Of a stretch of 8,742 bases of DNA, positions 1 to 5,684 are shown piece by piece. The stretch lies in contig JAFYRH010000127.1 in assembly GCA_017559555.1 (NCBI GenBank), forward strand, positions 1 to 8,742, in the 5' to 3' direction. The stretch comes from Clostridia bacterium (GTDB lineage: Bacteria > Bacillota > Clostridia > Oscillospirales > CAG-272). The notes beneath the pieces are model-generated. The model saw nothing but the letters and a program-made list of their open reading frames with translations. It was not told where the DNA came from and did not search any database. The translations under genes and the position numbers were made by a program. The number at the start of each line of letters is the position of its first letter. The first letter of the stretch is position 1.

Positions 1-35
1 ACGGGATGCCGAGGACATCATCCCCCACAAATCTT

Positions 36-611
36 TTATTCTTTATTAGCCGCTTTTTTCCAACACTTGTGGCACATAGCGATGTAGGAATCATTACCGC
101 CGATGAGGATTTGGCTACCGGTGGTAACGACGTGACCGTCACCGTCGATACGGGCGTTTACGATTGCTTTGTCACCGCAGGAGCAGATGGTTTTGATCTC
201 GGTAATAGAGTCGGCAACCTCAAAGAGACGCAAGCTGCCGGGGAAGAGGTGAGTCAAAAAGTCGGTACGCAGACCAAAGCAAAGGACAGGAATATCGTAT
301 ACGTCAACGATTCTGCGCAGTTGATCGACCTGCTCGGGGGTGAAGAATTGGCACTCATCGGCAATAACGGTGTCGCAATCCTTGTGACCTACCTCAAAGA
401 GGGCAAGGATATCGGCATCGGGAGTGATGACGTCGGCAACGGCTTCAAGACCGATGCGAGAGCGAATGATATTTGCACCGTCGCGGTCGTCGATAGAGGG
501 CTTAATGAGCCAAACCTTCATGTTGCGTTCTTGATAATTGAAACGGGTAATGAGCGCGTTCGCGGTTTTGGAAGAACCCATTGCACCGTATTTAAAGTAT
601 AATTTAGCCAT
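36..611 (-). CDS. tdk: Thymidine kinase
   Basis: This 191-residue protein is a type II thymidine kinase, which phosphorylates thymidine to dTMP with ATP in the cytoplasmic salvage pathway. The P-loop GAMGSSKT lies at residues 9-16. The Walker B segment with the probable catalytic base is DECQFF at 85-90 (Glu86). The lasso and zinc region is seen as C143-S-C145 and C180-H-K-C183, and the thymidine-binding end shows IGGNDSY near 170-176. Length matches the bacterial family (about 190-205 residues). The first cysteine pair is CxC rather than the CxxC of some homologues; I believe this variant occurs in the family and do not treat it as a defect. The ATG is preceded by GGAGA at 618-622 with a 6-nt spacer. 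The gene starts 18 nt after the holA stop, so the two are probably co-transcribed. Codons are strongly biased: TTA, CTA and TCA are absent. Confidence 0.96.
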   Translation of the reverse strand: MAKLYFKYGAMGSSKTANALITRFNYQERNMKVWLIKPSIDDRDGANIIRSRIGLEAVADVITPDADILALFEVGHKDCDTVIADECQFFTPEQVDQLRRIVDVYDIPVLCFGLRTDFLTHLFPGSLRLFEVADSITEIKTICSCGDKAIVNARIDGDGHVVTTGSQILIGGNDSYIAMCHKCWKKAANKE

Positions 612-629
612 AACGTATCTCCAAAATCA

Positions 630-1667
630 TTAAAATTTGCAAATCAACTGTTCGAGGGCGGTGTAGCCTTGTGGGGAGAGCTTGAGAGCGCGGTCGGCTT
701 CTTGGCAAAATTCCATTGCGTTACGCAGACGTTTTTCGGATATTTGTCGCAAGCTCTTCTGATAGAGTCCTACGCGATACTCGTGCCACGCGGGCTTGAA
801 TGCGGCGCAGATCTCGCTGACGGGAGCGCCCTCTGCGGTCATTGCGCGAATGACTGCCATATCGCAAATGGTGCCTGCCATTTCGGCAAGAATGCGAATA
901 GGATCCGCTCTACGGAATCGGTAGTCGGCAAGAATAGCAAGAGCCTCTTCCGATCTGCCTGCCATAATAGCGTTTGTAAAAGCATAAGTGTCATATTCGT
1001 TGAGGGGTGTGCAAACGTGTCGCATCGATTCCTCGTCGGCAACTGTTTTGCCGTGATAACGCAAATAAAAGCTGAGCTTGTCTATTTCGTTTGCGAGAAT
1101 ATACATGCTGTGTCCGCAGTATTCGGGGAAGAGTGAGCATAACGCCGGAGAAGCCTCAATCCCGTTGTGGGCGAAGTGTTTTTGTACCCACGCGGCAAGC
1201 TTTGCCGTGGAACAACGGTCAAACTGAACGGGTGTCAGATATTCCGAAAGTCTTTTGAGGAGTGCTGAGGGGGCTTTGGGGAGTCTACCCACGTTCAAAT
1301 GCTCTGCGGCAACACTCACAATGAGCATGTTGTAGTCATAGTCCTGCAGAGTAGAAAGGGCATCGCAAAGATCGTCAACCTCGCTCTGTTTCATAGAATT
1401 GAAATTGAGCCCCGAAAGGATGACCAATTTTTTATCTGCCATCATAGGCAGGGGCATGAGCGCATCAATCAGCTTTTGCGCATCAAAATCCATCGCATCA
1501 AGGCGAATTTCATTAAAAAAGGCAAAGGTGGGGTCGGGGCAAATCAGCTCGCGAGCCTGCTTGACGGCAAAGGATTTGAGATAATCTTCGTCGCCAAAAA
1601 AGAGGTAACCCGAACGGGGATTGCCATTCAGTTCTTTTCGAAAATCCGTGTCTTTGATCAGATCCAT
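630..1667 (-). CDS. holA: DNA polymerase III delta subunit
   Basis: This 345-residue protein matches the HolA family, the clamp-loader subunit that opens the beta sliding clamp within the DNA polymerase III holoenzyme. The N-terminal part shows the expected SGYLFFGDEDYL segment at residues 19-30. It is followed by a region around 68-90 (DALMPLPMMADKKLVIL) that resembles the strand-helix of the divergent AAA+ domain carrying the clamp-binding element. The C-terminal third (about 225-345) is helical with the LRNAMEFCQEADRALK-type collar sequence typical of the family. Delta lacks a working P-loop, and none is seen here. The start is supported by AAAGGAG at 1678-1684, 10 nt before the ATG, and by a consensus promoter just upstream. 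It is the first gene of a holA-tdk unit. The family is divergent, so the call rests on overall pattern, length and the N- and C-terminal signatures. Confidence 0.9.
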   Translation of the reverse strand: MDLIKDTDFRKELNGNPRSGYLFFGDEDYLKSFAVKQARELICPDPTFAFFNEIRLDAMDFDAQKLIDALMPLPMMADKKLVILSGLNFNSMKQSEVDDLCDALSTLQDYDYNMLIVSVAAEHLNVGRLPKAPSALLKRLSEYLTPVQFDRCSTAKLAAWVQKHFAHNGIEASPALCSLFPEYCGHSMYILANEIDKLSFYLRYHGKTVADEESMRHVCTPLNEYDTYAFTNAIMAGRSEEALAILADYRFRRADPIRILAEMAGTICDMAVIRAMTAEGAPVSEICAAFKPAWHEYRVGLYQKSLRQISEKRLRNAMEFCQEADRALKLSPQGYTALEQLICKF

Positions 1668-1699
1668 TGCTTCCGACTCCTTTCCTTAAAATCTCTTTC

Positions 1700-1728
1700 A
1701 TTATACCATTGTTTGGGTCTTTCGTCAA
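1700..1728 (-). promoter_or_regulatory. Sigma-A promoter of holA-tdk
   Basis: On the minus strand TTGACG (1723-1728) and TATAAT (1700-1705) are separated by exactly 17 nt. The -10 is preceded by TGG, giving an extended -10. The promoter sits about 33 nt before the holA start codon, leaving a leader of roughly 25 nt with room only for the ribosome binding site. It faces away from the promoter at 1834-1862, so the intergenic region is divergent. Confidence 0.87.
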
Positions 1729-1833
1729 GAGAGAAAATCGGCTTTGTGACACAAAGGCGAAAAGATTTTTGCATTTTGTTGTTTTGCATATCCCAATGGG
1801 ACACAAAGTACAAAAACTCGTCCTATTACGCTA

Positions 1834-1862
1834 TTGAAAAATAAGCTTCTTTGTGCTATAAT
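1834..1862 (+). promoter_or_regulatory. Sigma-A promoter of the pnuC-like gene
   Basis: TTGAAA (1834-1839) and TATAAT (1857-1862) are separated by 17 nt, and TGC directly before the -10 makes an extended -10 element. The start codon at 1903 is about 40 nt downstream, so the leader is too short for a riboswitch. The ribosome binding site AAAGGAG lies at 1888-1894. Confidence 0.85.
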
Positions 1863-1902
1863 ATGTTGGTTTTGAAATCCTTGGTCAAAAGGAGAAACAG
1901 AG

Positions 1903-2619
1903 ATGAAACGAAACATAAATCATAAAAAAATATGGTTGGAATGGGTGCCCATCGGCATTTGTGCCGTGGCGATTTTGACGTGCGCTTTTGTGTTCAAACA
2001 AAAATGGTATAAGGTTTTGCCAACACTCAACACGCTTGTTATTTTGCTTTTGAGCGCACGCGTTGACCGCCGTTCCTTTTTGATTGGCGGACTGAATGCG
2101 GCCTTTTACGGCATCGGATTTTTTACCGAGGGACTGTATTTTTCGGTTATCAACTGCCTGTTGGTGTCTATGCCTCTTCAGTTGTTCTCGTTCTTTAACT
2201 GGAAGAAGCATGCCGACGGCAATTCTGCCAAGCTTCGCACGCTTGGTTGGCGCGGAGAAGCCGTTGTAATTTCTTCTACCGTGGTTGGCTGTCAGCTTTG
2301 CTATTGGCTTTTGTTGCCTTTTTTTGAGGGGGGACAACAGCAGGTGATGTTGGATATCTTTTTGTTTGTTATCGGACTTGTGATTACGGTATTGGCGCTT
2401 TTGCGCTACGTTGAAACACCTTATTACAATTTGATTTCAGCGATTGCAAACGTAGTGATGTGGGTGTCGATCTGCACGGGGAATATTGCAAACATCAACT
2501 ACCTTATTATGGCGGCATACAGCCTTTTCCGCGTAGCGCAATCGGCAATTACCTGGACAAAGCAGTACAAAAAAAGCCAAAAAGAGGAAGTTCCAAAAGA
2601 GACTTTTGAGCGCACTTAA
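1903..2619 (+). CDS. PnuC-like vitamin/nucleoside transporter
   Basis: This 238-residue protein has about seven hydrophobic segments, roughly at residues 13-31, 38-52, 57-75, 80-98, 119-140, 148-168 and 173-215 (the last may be two helices). The pattern fits the PnuC family, which moves nicotinamide riboside or, in related branches, other B vitamins by facilitated diffusion across the cytoplasmic membrane. Family-like features are the segment ending in SFFNWKKH at 96-103, which resembles the PnuC tryptophan motif, and the C-terminal half with polar residues inside helices (NLISAIANVVMW, then NINYLIMAAYSLFR). The tail is charged and cytoplasmic. The start is well supported: AAAGGAG ends 8 nt before the ATG and a promoter lies upstream. 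The gene stands alone, with no NAD-synthesis or thiamine gene beside it, so the substrate cannot be named. No strong terminator follows, and transcripts may run on into rpmH. Confidence 0.72.
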   Translation: MKRNINHKKIWLEWVPIGICAVAILTCAFVFKQKWYKVLPTLNTLVILLLSARVDRRSFLIGGLNAAFYGIGFFTEGLYFSVINCLLVSMPLQLFSFFNWKKHADGNSAKLRTLGWRGEAVVISSTVVGCQLCYWLLLPFFEGGQQQVMLDIFLFVIGLVITVLALLRYVETPYYNLISAIANVVMWVSICTGNIANINYLIMAAYSLFRVAQSAITWTKQYKKSQKEEVPKETFERT

Positions 2620-2641
2620 TAATATATAAATAAAAAAGTGG

Positions 2642-2661
2642 AAAATATTTCGAATTATTTT
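2642..2661. promoter_or_regulatory. AT-rich imperfect palindrome upstream of the rpmH promoter
   Basis: The 20-nt sequence is identical to its own reverse complement at 18 of 20 positions and is centred on TTCGAA. It ends 11 nt before the rpmH -35 element. It could be an operator or simply part of an AT-rich UP element that boosts a strong ribosomal promoter. I cannot tell which from sequence alone. Confidence 0.3.
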
Positions 2662-2672
2662 TGAAAAAACCC

Positions 2673-2701
2673 TTGACAAAAAGGGCGTAATCGGTTATAA
2701 T
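2673..2701 (+). promoter_or_regulatory. Consensus sigma-A promoter of the rpmH cluster
   Basis: TTGACA (2673-2678) and TATAAT (2696-2701) are both perfect consensus hexamers with a 17-nt spacer, and AT-rich DNA lies upstream. Initiation is expected near 2708. A short inverted repeat, CCCTT (2670-2674) and AAGGG (2681-2685), overlaps the -35. This promoter probably supplies rpmH and, by readthrough, rnpA, yidD, yidC and jag. Confidence 0.92.
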
Positions 2702-2776
2702 ATGACGTGTCATTGTGTAAAAAGCGTATTCCAGGCTTGAAAGTGTGAAACGCTTCCGATTAATCTAAAGGAGGTG
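2702..2776 (+). promoter_or_regulatory. rpmH leader: dyads and strong ribosome binding site
   Basis: The leader holds three notable elements. A dyad ATGACgtGTCAT (2702-2713) covers the expected transcription start. A hairpin can form between AAGCGT (2722-2727) and ACGCTT (2750-2755). A near-complete anti-16S match AAAGGAGGTG (2767-2776) lies 7 nt before the rpmH ATG. The ribosome binding site is certain. The role of the dyads is inference. Confidence 0.6.
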
Positions 2777-2783
2777 CAAAACG

Positions 2784-2918
2784 ATGCTCAGAACTTACCA
2801 ACCGAAAAAGCGTCAAAGAAAAAAGGAGCACGGCTTCAGAAAGAGAATGAAGACTGCTGATGGCAGAAACGTACTCAAGAGAAGACGCGCAAAGGGCAGA
2901 AAGAGACTGACCTACTAA
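2784..2918 (+). CDS. rpmH: Ribosomal protein L34
   Basis: This 44-residue, highly basic protein is a component of the large ribosomal subunit. The sequence begins [12 protein letters not shown], continues HGFRKRMKT and ends [12 protein letters not shown], all hallmark segments of L34, and the length is exactly that of the family. The second residue is Leu where Lys is common. The ATG follows an unusually strong Shine-Dalgarno sequence by 7 nt. rpmH is the first gene of the cluster, and a terminator-like hairpin lies between it and rnpA, which fits the need for far more L34 than RNase P protein. Confidence 0.97.
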   Translation: MLRTYQPKKRQRKKEHGFRKRMKTADGRNVLKRRRAKGRKRLTY

Positions 2919-2942
2919 TTGTCGACTCTTTTGCCGACAATT
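2917..2942 (+). promoter_or_regulatory. Hairpin overlapping the rpmH stop codon
   Basis: AATTGTCG (2917-2924) and CGACAATT (2935-2942) form a perfect 8-bp stem with a 10-nt loop. The stem begins inside the rpmH stop codon and is not followed by a T tract, so it is not itself a typical terminator. It could protect the rpmH mRNA 3' end, or compete with the terminator just downstream. A second copy of CGACAATT is at 3013-3020. Confidence 0.5.
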
Positions 2943-2950
2943 CCAACATA

Positions 2951-3007
2951 AAACACCGACTGCTGTGAAGCGTGCCTTGCGCGTTCGCGCTGTCGGCGTT
3001 TTTGTTT
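2951..3007 (+). terminator. Intrinsic terminator/attenuator between rpmH and rnpA
   Basis: AAAC-A-CCGAC (2951-2960) pairs with GTCGG-C-GTTTT (2992-3002), with one A/C mismatch. The enclosed region can form a further GC-rich hairpin (AGCG ... CGCT within 2969-2991). A T-rich tract runs from 2999 to 3007. Since rnpA follows with no strong promoter of its own, partial readthrough is likely, which would lower rnpA expression relative to rpmH. Confidence 0.68.
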
Positions 3008-3089
3008 GTTAGCGACAATTCGCATTTTTTATCTATCAATTTTAAAATTTCAATGACGGAAGCAAAACTTTAGCCAGAGGAAAGAGCCA

Positions 3090-3473
3090 ATGAAGTACAC
3101 AACATTAAAGGAACATCATCTGTATAACAAGACCTTCTCACGAGGCGCACGATACTCGGGGCAGTATGTTTCGGTGTTCGTTTTGCGCGATTATGCGGCA
3201 AAACGACTCAAGAAAGAGAATCCCGAAAAAAAGGCGTACAATCGCTTTGGTGTCAGCGTTACCAAGCGTGTGGGTGGGGCAGTACAGCGCAGTCGTGCCA
3301 AGCGCATTTTGCGTGCAGGCTACCGTGCTATCGAACCCGAACTCAAAACAGGATATCTTGTTGTCGTTGCCCCCAAGGAGGGGATCCTCGGTATCAAATC
3401 CACCGATGTGGAAAGAGATCTGCGCCGCGGATTTGCAAAGCTTGATATGTTCCTTGAAAACAAAACGGTATGA
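3090..3473 (+). CDS. rnpA: Ribonuclease P protein component
   Basis: This 127-residue basic protein is the RNase P protein, which binds the catalytic RNA and helps mature tRNA 5' ends. The start [19 protein letters not shown] is the usual N-terminal RNA-binding region, with the Phe and Arg positions expected for substrate-leader contacts. The core is [22 protein letters not shown] at residues 51-72. The family's RNR signature (RNRxKR) reads R67-S68-R69-A70-K71-R72 here, so the central Asn is Ser. Length is slightly above the usual 110-120 because of a Lys-rich insertion at about 36-49. The ribosome binding site is AGAGGAAAG at 3076-3084. The last four bases overlap the yidD start (ATGA), implying coupled translation. 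Confidence 0.95.
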   Translation: MKYTTLKEHHLYNKTFSRGARYSGQYVSVFVLRDYAAKRLKKENPEKKAYNRFGVSVTKRVGGAVQRSRAKRILRAGYRAIEPELKTGYLVVVAPKEGILGIKSTDVERDLRRGFAKLDMFLENKTV

Positions 3474-3781
3474 AGCATTTGTGTATTTGGCTGATTCGTC
3501 TTTACCAAAAATATCTTTCACCCCTTAAAAGGGAGCCAACCTGCCGTTTTACTCCAACCTGCTCGGCTTATGCAATCCAAGCTTTTCAAAAGCGTGGGTT
3601 TTTTGTGGGATTTTTGCTTATGGTGGGGCGAATTTTTCGCTGCCAACCGTTCTGTGCACCGGGATATGATCCCGTACCCGAAAAGGGACTTCGCAACCGC
3701 AGGTACAAAGCTGAGCCCATGACAAAGTATTTCTATCCGGAGGAATACGGCATCGAACAAGACGAAAACGAGGCACAATGA
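3470..3781 (+). CDS. yidD: Membrane protein insertion efficiency factor YidD
   Basis: This 103-residue protein belongs to the YidD family, small membrane-associated proteins that assist insertion of proteins by YidC. The family signature is clear: [12 protein letters not shown] at residues 8-19, then [11 protein letters not shown] at 25-35, and a hydrophobic stretch ending [18 protein letters not shown] at 53-70. The four cysteines (25, 31, 58, 62) are in their usual places. Most homologues are 70-85 residues; this one has an acidic tail of about 30 residues after DPVP. The ATG overlaps the rnpA stop by 4 nt and has no clear Shine-Dalgarno sequence of its own, so it probably depends on translation of rnpA. 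Confidence 0.95.
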   Translation: MKHLCIWLIRLYQKYLSPLKREPTCRFTPTCSAYAIQAFQKRGFFVGFLLMVGRIFRCQPFCAPGYDPVPEKGLRNRRYKAEPMTKYFYPEEYGIEQDENEAQ

Positions 3782-3819
3782 TTTTGCAGCACCGTGCAAA
3801 AAATCAGAAAAGACGGTGC
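3782..3819 (+). promoter_or_regulatory. Competing hairpins in the yidD-yidC gap
   Basis: TTTTGCA (3782-3788) can pair with TGCAAAA (3795-3801). Alternatively GCACCGT (3789-3795) can pair with ACGGTGC (3813-3819). Both stems are 7 bp, and they exclude each other because they share position 3795 and interlock. Neither is followed by a T tract. They lie in the leader of yidC, and a regulatory role is inference only. Confidence 0.35.
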
Positions 3820-3835
3820 ACATCCCAAAAACAAG

Positions 3836-3862
3836 AAGGGAGTTTTTCGCCATTGGGCGAAA
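3836..3862 (+). promoter_or_regulatory. yidC ribosome binding site followed by hairpin
   Basis: AAGGGAG (3836-3842) is the only good Shine-Dalgarno match before yidC, yet it lies 30 nt upstream of the ATG at 3873. Between them TTTCGCC (3845-3851) and GGCGAAA (3856-3862) form a perfect 7-bp stem with the 4-nt loop ATTG. Folding would bring the Shine-Dalgarno sequence to about 12 nt of effective spacing from the ATG. The loop also holds an in-frame ATT codon (3852-3854), 9 nt from the Shine-Dalgarno sequence. Confidence 0.6.
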
Positions 3863-3872
3863 GAAACCAAAC

Positions 3873-5666
3873 ATGAAAACAAAGAAAATTACAGGACGTA
3901 TTGCCACACTTGTGTTGGTAGTTCTGATGCTTATGACAGTCCTTGTTGGCTGTGCAGGCAAAACAGCGACTCCTACACTCTCCTACAACAAGGATAAGTT
4001 CCAAATGAACACCACCGAGGAGATGAACGCTCACGGTCTTACCCCCAGCGATTTGACAAAGGTTGCCGAAATTTTTTCTGCTGCTTTTGGCGCAAAGGAT
4101 GCGTTTGATGCCCGTGAGGCTTTGGTTGCCGCTAACCGCGGTTATGACATGACCGCAGAGGGCTTTGACCCCAAGGGAAATTATTCCGAAAACAAAGGTT
4201 TGAGCCTTGATGCTGCAAAGAACGTTATCAAAAAGGCAAATGCTACTGCATCCGCTGCAGGTGCAACTGCTTATACCGATGCAGAGCTTTCCAATACCGA
4301 AGGCACCGGCATTCTCGATAAGCTGAACGCGGCAGACGTAGCAACACTTCTCGATGCTTTCCGCGAATCCGTAGGCGTTGAAAAAGCAGGCTTTTGGGAC
4401 GGTCTTCTCGGTATTATCGGTACGATTTTGAACTGGATCACCAAGTATCTTGGCTTTGGCAGCTACATTGTTGGTATCTGCTTGTTTGCAATCGTTATCG
4501 AAATCTTGATGATGCCTTTCTCCATCAAGCAACAAAAGAACTCCATTAAGCAAGCAACTCTCCGTCCCAAGGAAATGGCTATTAAGAACAAGTACAAGGG
4601 ACGCAATGACCAACCCACTATGCAAAAAATGCAAGCAGAGATTCAAGAGCTCTACCAACGTGAGAACTTTAGTCCTTACAGCGGTTGCTTGCCTCTCTTG
4701 GTGCAATTGCCCATTGTTATGGCGCTTTATAACATCGTTATTGACCCCCTGCATTACATGCTGGGCGTAAGTAAGAGCATTACCACGGCGCTCACAACGT
4801 TTGCAACCGCATCTCCTGCGGCAGGTGGTTTGGGTATGAACCTTTCCTCTAACCGCGGTAGTATTGAGTTGTTGTCCTCTCTCAAGGAGAGCGGTGACAA
4901 TATCATCGATTCGCTCGGCAATTTCCAATACTATGCTTTCTCTGAGGAAGCAATCGCTAATCTCGATAAGGCAGTTGGAATGATTCCTAACTTTAACATT
5001 GGTAACTTGAACTTTGGTTTGACCCCCAGCTGGGACAACCTCGCAGGCGGCTATTGGGTATTGATGCTTGTTCCCGTTCTGACATTCGTTACCTATTTCT
5101 TCTCCTCTAAAATCAACCGCAAGTTCATGTATCAACCCGCAACCAATGACGGTGTTGACGCAAGACAACAAGCGTGCTCCAACTCTATGATGGACGTAAA
5201 CATGCCCGCAATGTCCGCATTCTTCACCTTGGCAGTTACTGCTGTTGTGGGTGTATACTGGGCATTCCGTAGCTGGATCGGTCTTTTGAAGTCCTTTATT
5301 ATGTCTCGCATTATGCCTCTGCCTCAATTTACCGAGGAAGACTACAAGGCGGCTGAACGTGAGATGGCAGGAAAAGCCAAAAAGAAGATCAACAAAACAA
5401 AATCTTCCGATGAGGTAAGAGCAGTACGTTCCTTGCACTATATCGACGATGAGGATTTTGAAGATACCCGTGAGCGTGGTTTGGCACGCAAAGCAGCTCT
5501 TGAAGAAAAGGAAAAGCAAGAAAAAGCAGAAGCAGCCGAAAAAGCACAAAAGACTCCTTTTGGCAAGGCACTCCTGAAAAAAGACGACCGCAAAACCGAG
5601 AGTGAAGAAGATACCGCAGAAAAGTCTGCCGAAGAAACAAAGGCTGACGACAACACGAACAACTGA
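3873..5666 (+). CDS. yidC: YidC/SpoIIIJ-type membrane protein insertase
   Basis: YidC inserts and folds proteins in the cytoplasmic membrane, alone or with SecYEG. From the ATG at 3873 the protein has 597 residues. A lipoprotein signal ends in LVGC with Cys27, as in Gram-positive YidC. An extracytoplasmic region follows (about 28-190). The insertase domain then runs from TM1 near 195-215, through the cytoplasmic hairpin (SIKQQKNSIKQATLRPKE ... KYKGRND), SPYSGCLPLLVQLPIVMALYNI (TM2) and TM3 near 394, to the last helix with GVYWAFRSW. The tail from about 481 is long and highly charged, probably cytoplasmic. Two oddities stand out: Glu210, five residues before Pro215, where homologues carry Arg or another basic residue, and an N-terminal domain far longer than in SpoIIIJ. 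An in-frame GTG at 3816 would add 19 residues but has no ribosome binding site and would bury the signal peptide. TTA, CTA and TCA codons are absent, suggesting high expression. Confidence 0.95.
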   Translation: MKTKKITGRIATLVLVVLMLMTVLVGCAGKTATPTLSYNKDKFQMNTTEEMNAHGLTPSDLTKVAEIFSAAFGAKDAFDAREALVAANRGYDMTAEGFDPKGNYSENKGLSLDAAKNVIKKANATASAAGATAYTDAELSNTEGTGILDKLNAADVATLLDAFRESVGVEKAGFWDGLLGIIGTILNWITKYLGFGSYIVGICLFAIVIEILMMPFSIKQQKNSIKQATLRPKEMAIKNKYKGRNDQPTMQKMQAEIQELYQRENFSPYSGCLPLLVQLPIVMALYNIVIDPLHYMLGVSKSITTALTTFATASPAAGGLGMNLSSNRGSIELLSSLKESGDNIIDSLGNFQYYAFSEEAIANLDKAVGMIPNFNIGNLNFGLTPSWDNLAGGYWVLMLVPVLTFVTYFFSSKINRKFMYQPATNDGVDARQQACSNSMMDVNMPAMSAFFTLAVTAVVGVYWAFRSWIGLLKSFIMSRIMPLPQFTEEDYKAAEREMAGKAKKKINKTKSSDEVRAVRSLHYIDDEDFEDTRERGLARKAALEEKEKQEKAEAAEKAQKTPFGKALLKKDDRKTESEEDTAEKSAEETKADDNTNN

Positions 5667-5684
5667 ATGAGGTAATATAGGCAC

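Noticed and set aside
1..35. Possible start of a further minus-strand gene after tdk
   Set aside because: GTG at 28, ATG at 21 and ATG at 18 (minus strand) lie next to a G-rich run, but at most nine codons are visible and the Shine-Dalgarno spacing is poor. There is too little to call a gene.
6..602. A 198-codon open frame on the plus strand opposite tdk
   Set aside because: It mirrors tdk codon for codon, and tdk has clear family motifs, length and ribosome binding site.
1863..1902. Riboswitch controlling the PnuC-like gene
   Set aside because: The leader from the promoter to the start codon is about 35 nt, too short for a known thiamine or NAD-type riboswitch, and no stem is visible.
2620..2783. 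Chromosomal replication origin beside rpmH
   Set aside because: Only one imperfect DnaA-box-like 9-mer was found; there is no cluster of boxes and no dnaA gene.
3006..3039. Separate promoter for rnpA
   Set aside because: TTGTTA at 3006-3011 has only weak -10 candidates at acceptable spacing (TATCTA, TATCAA), much poorer than the four promoters called in the window.
3816..3872. GTG start giving a longer YidC
   Set aside because: No ribosome binding site is suitably placed before it, and the extra basic residues would precede a complete lipoprotein signal peptide that begins naturally at the ATG at 3873.
3794..3997. Small upstream ORF as a MifM-like sensor for yidC
   Set aside because: This 67-codon frame overlaps the yidC start in another frame, lacks a hydrophobic helix and has no ribosome binding site, so it does not resemble a stalling peptide of the MifM type.
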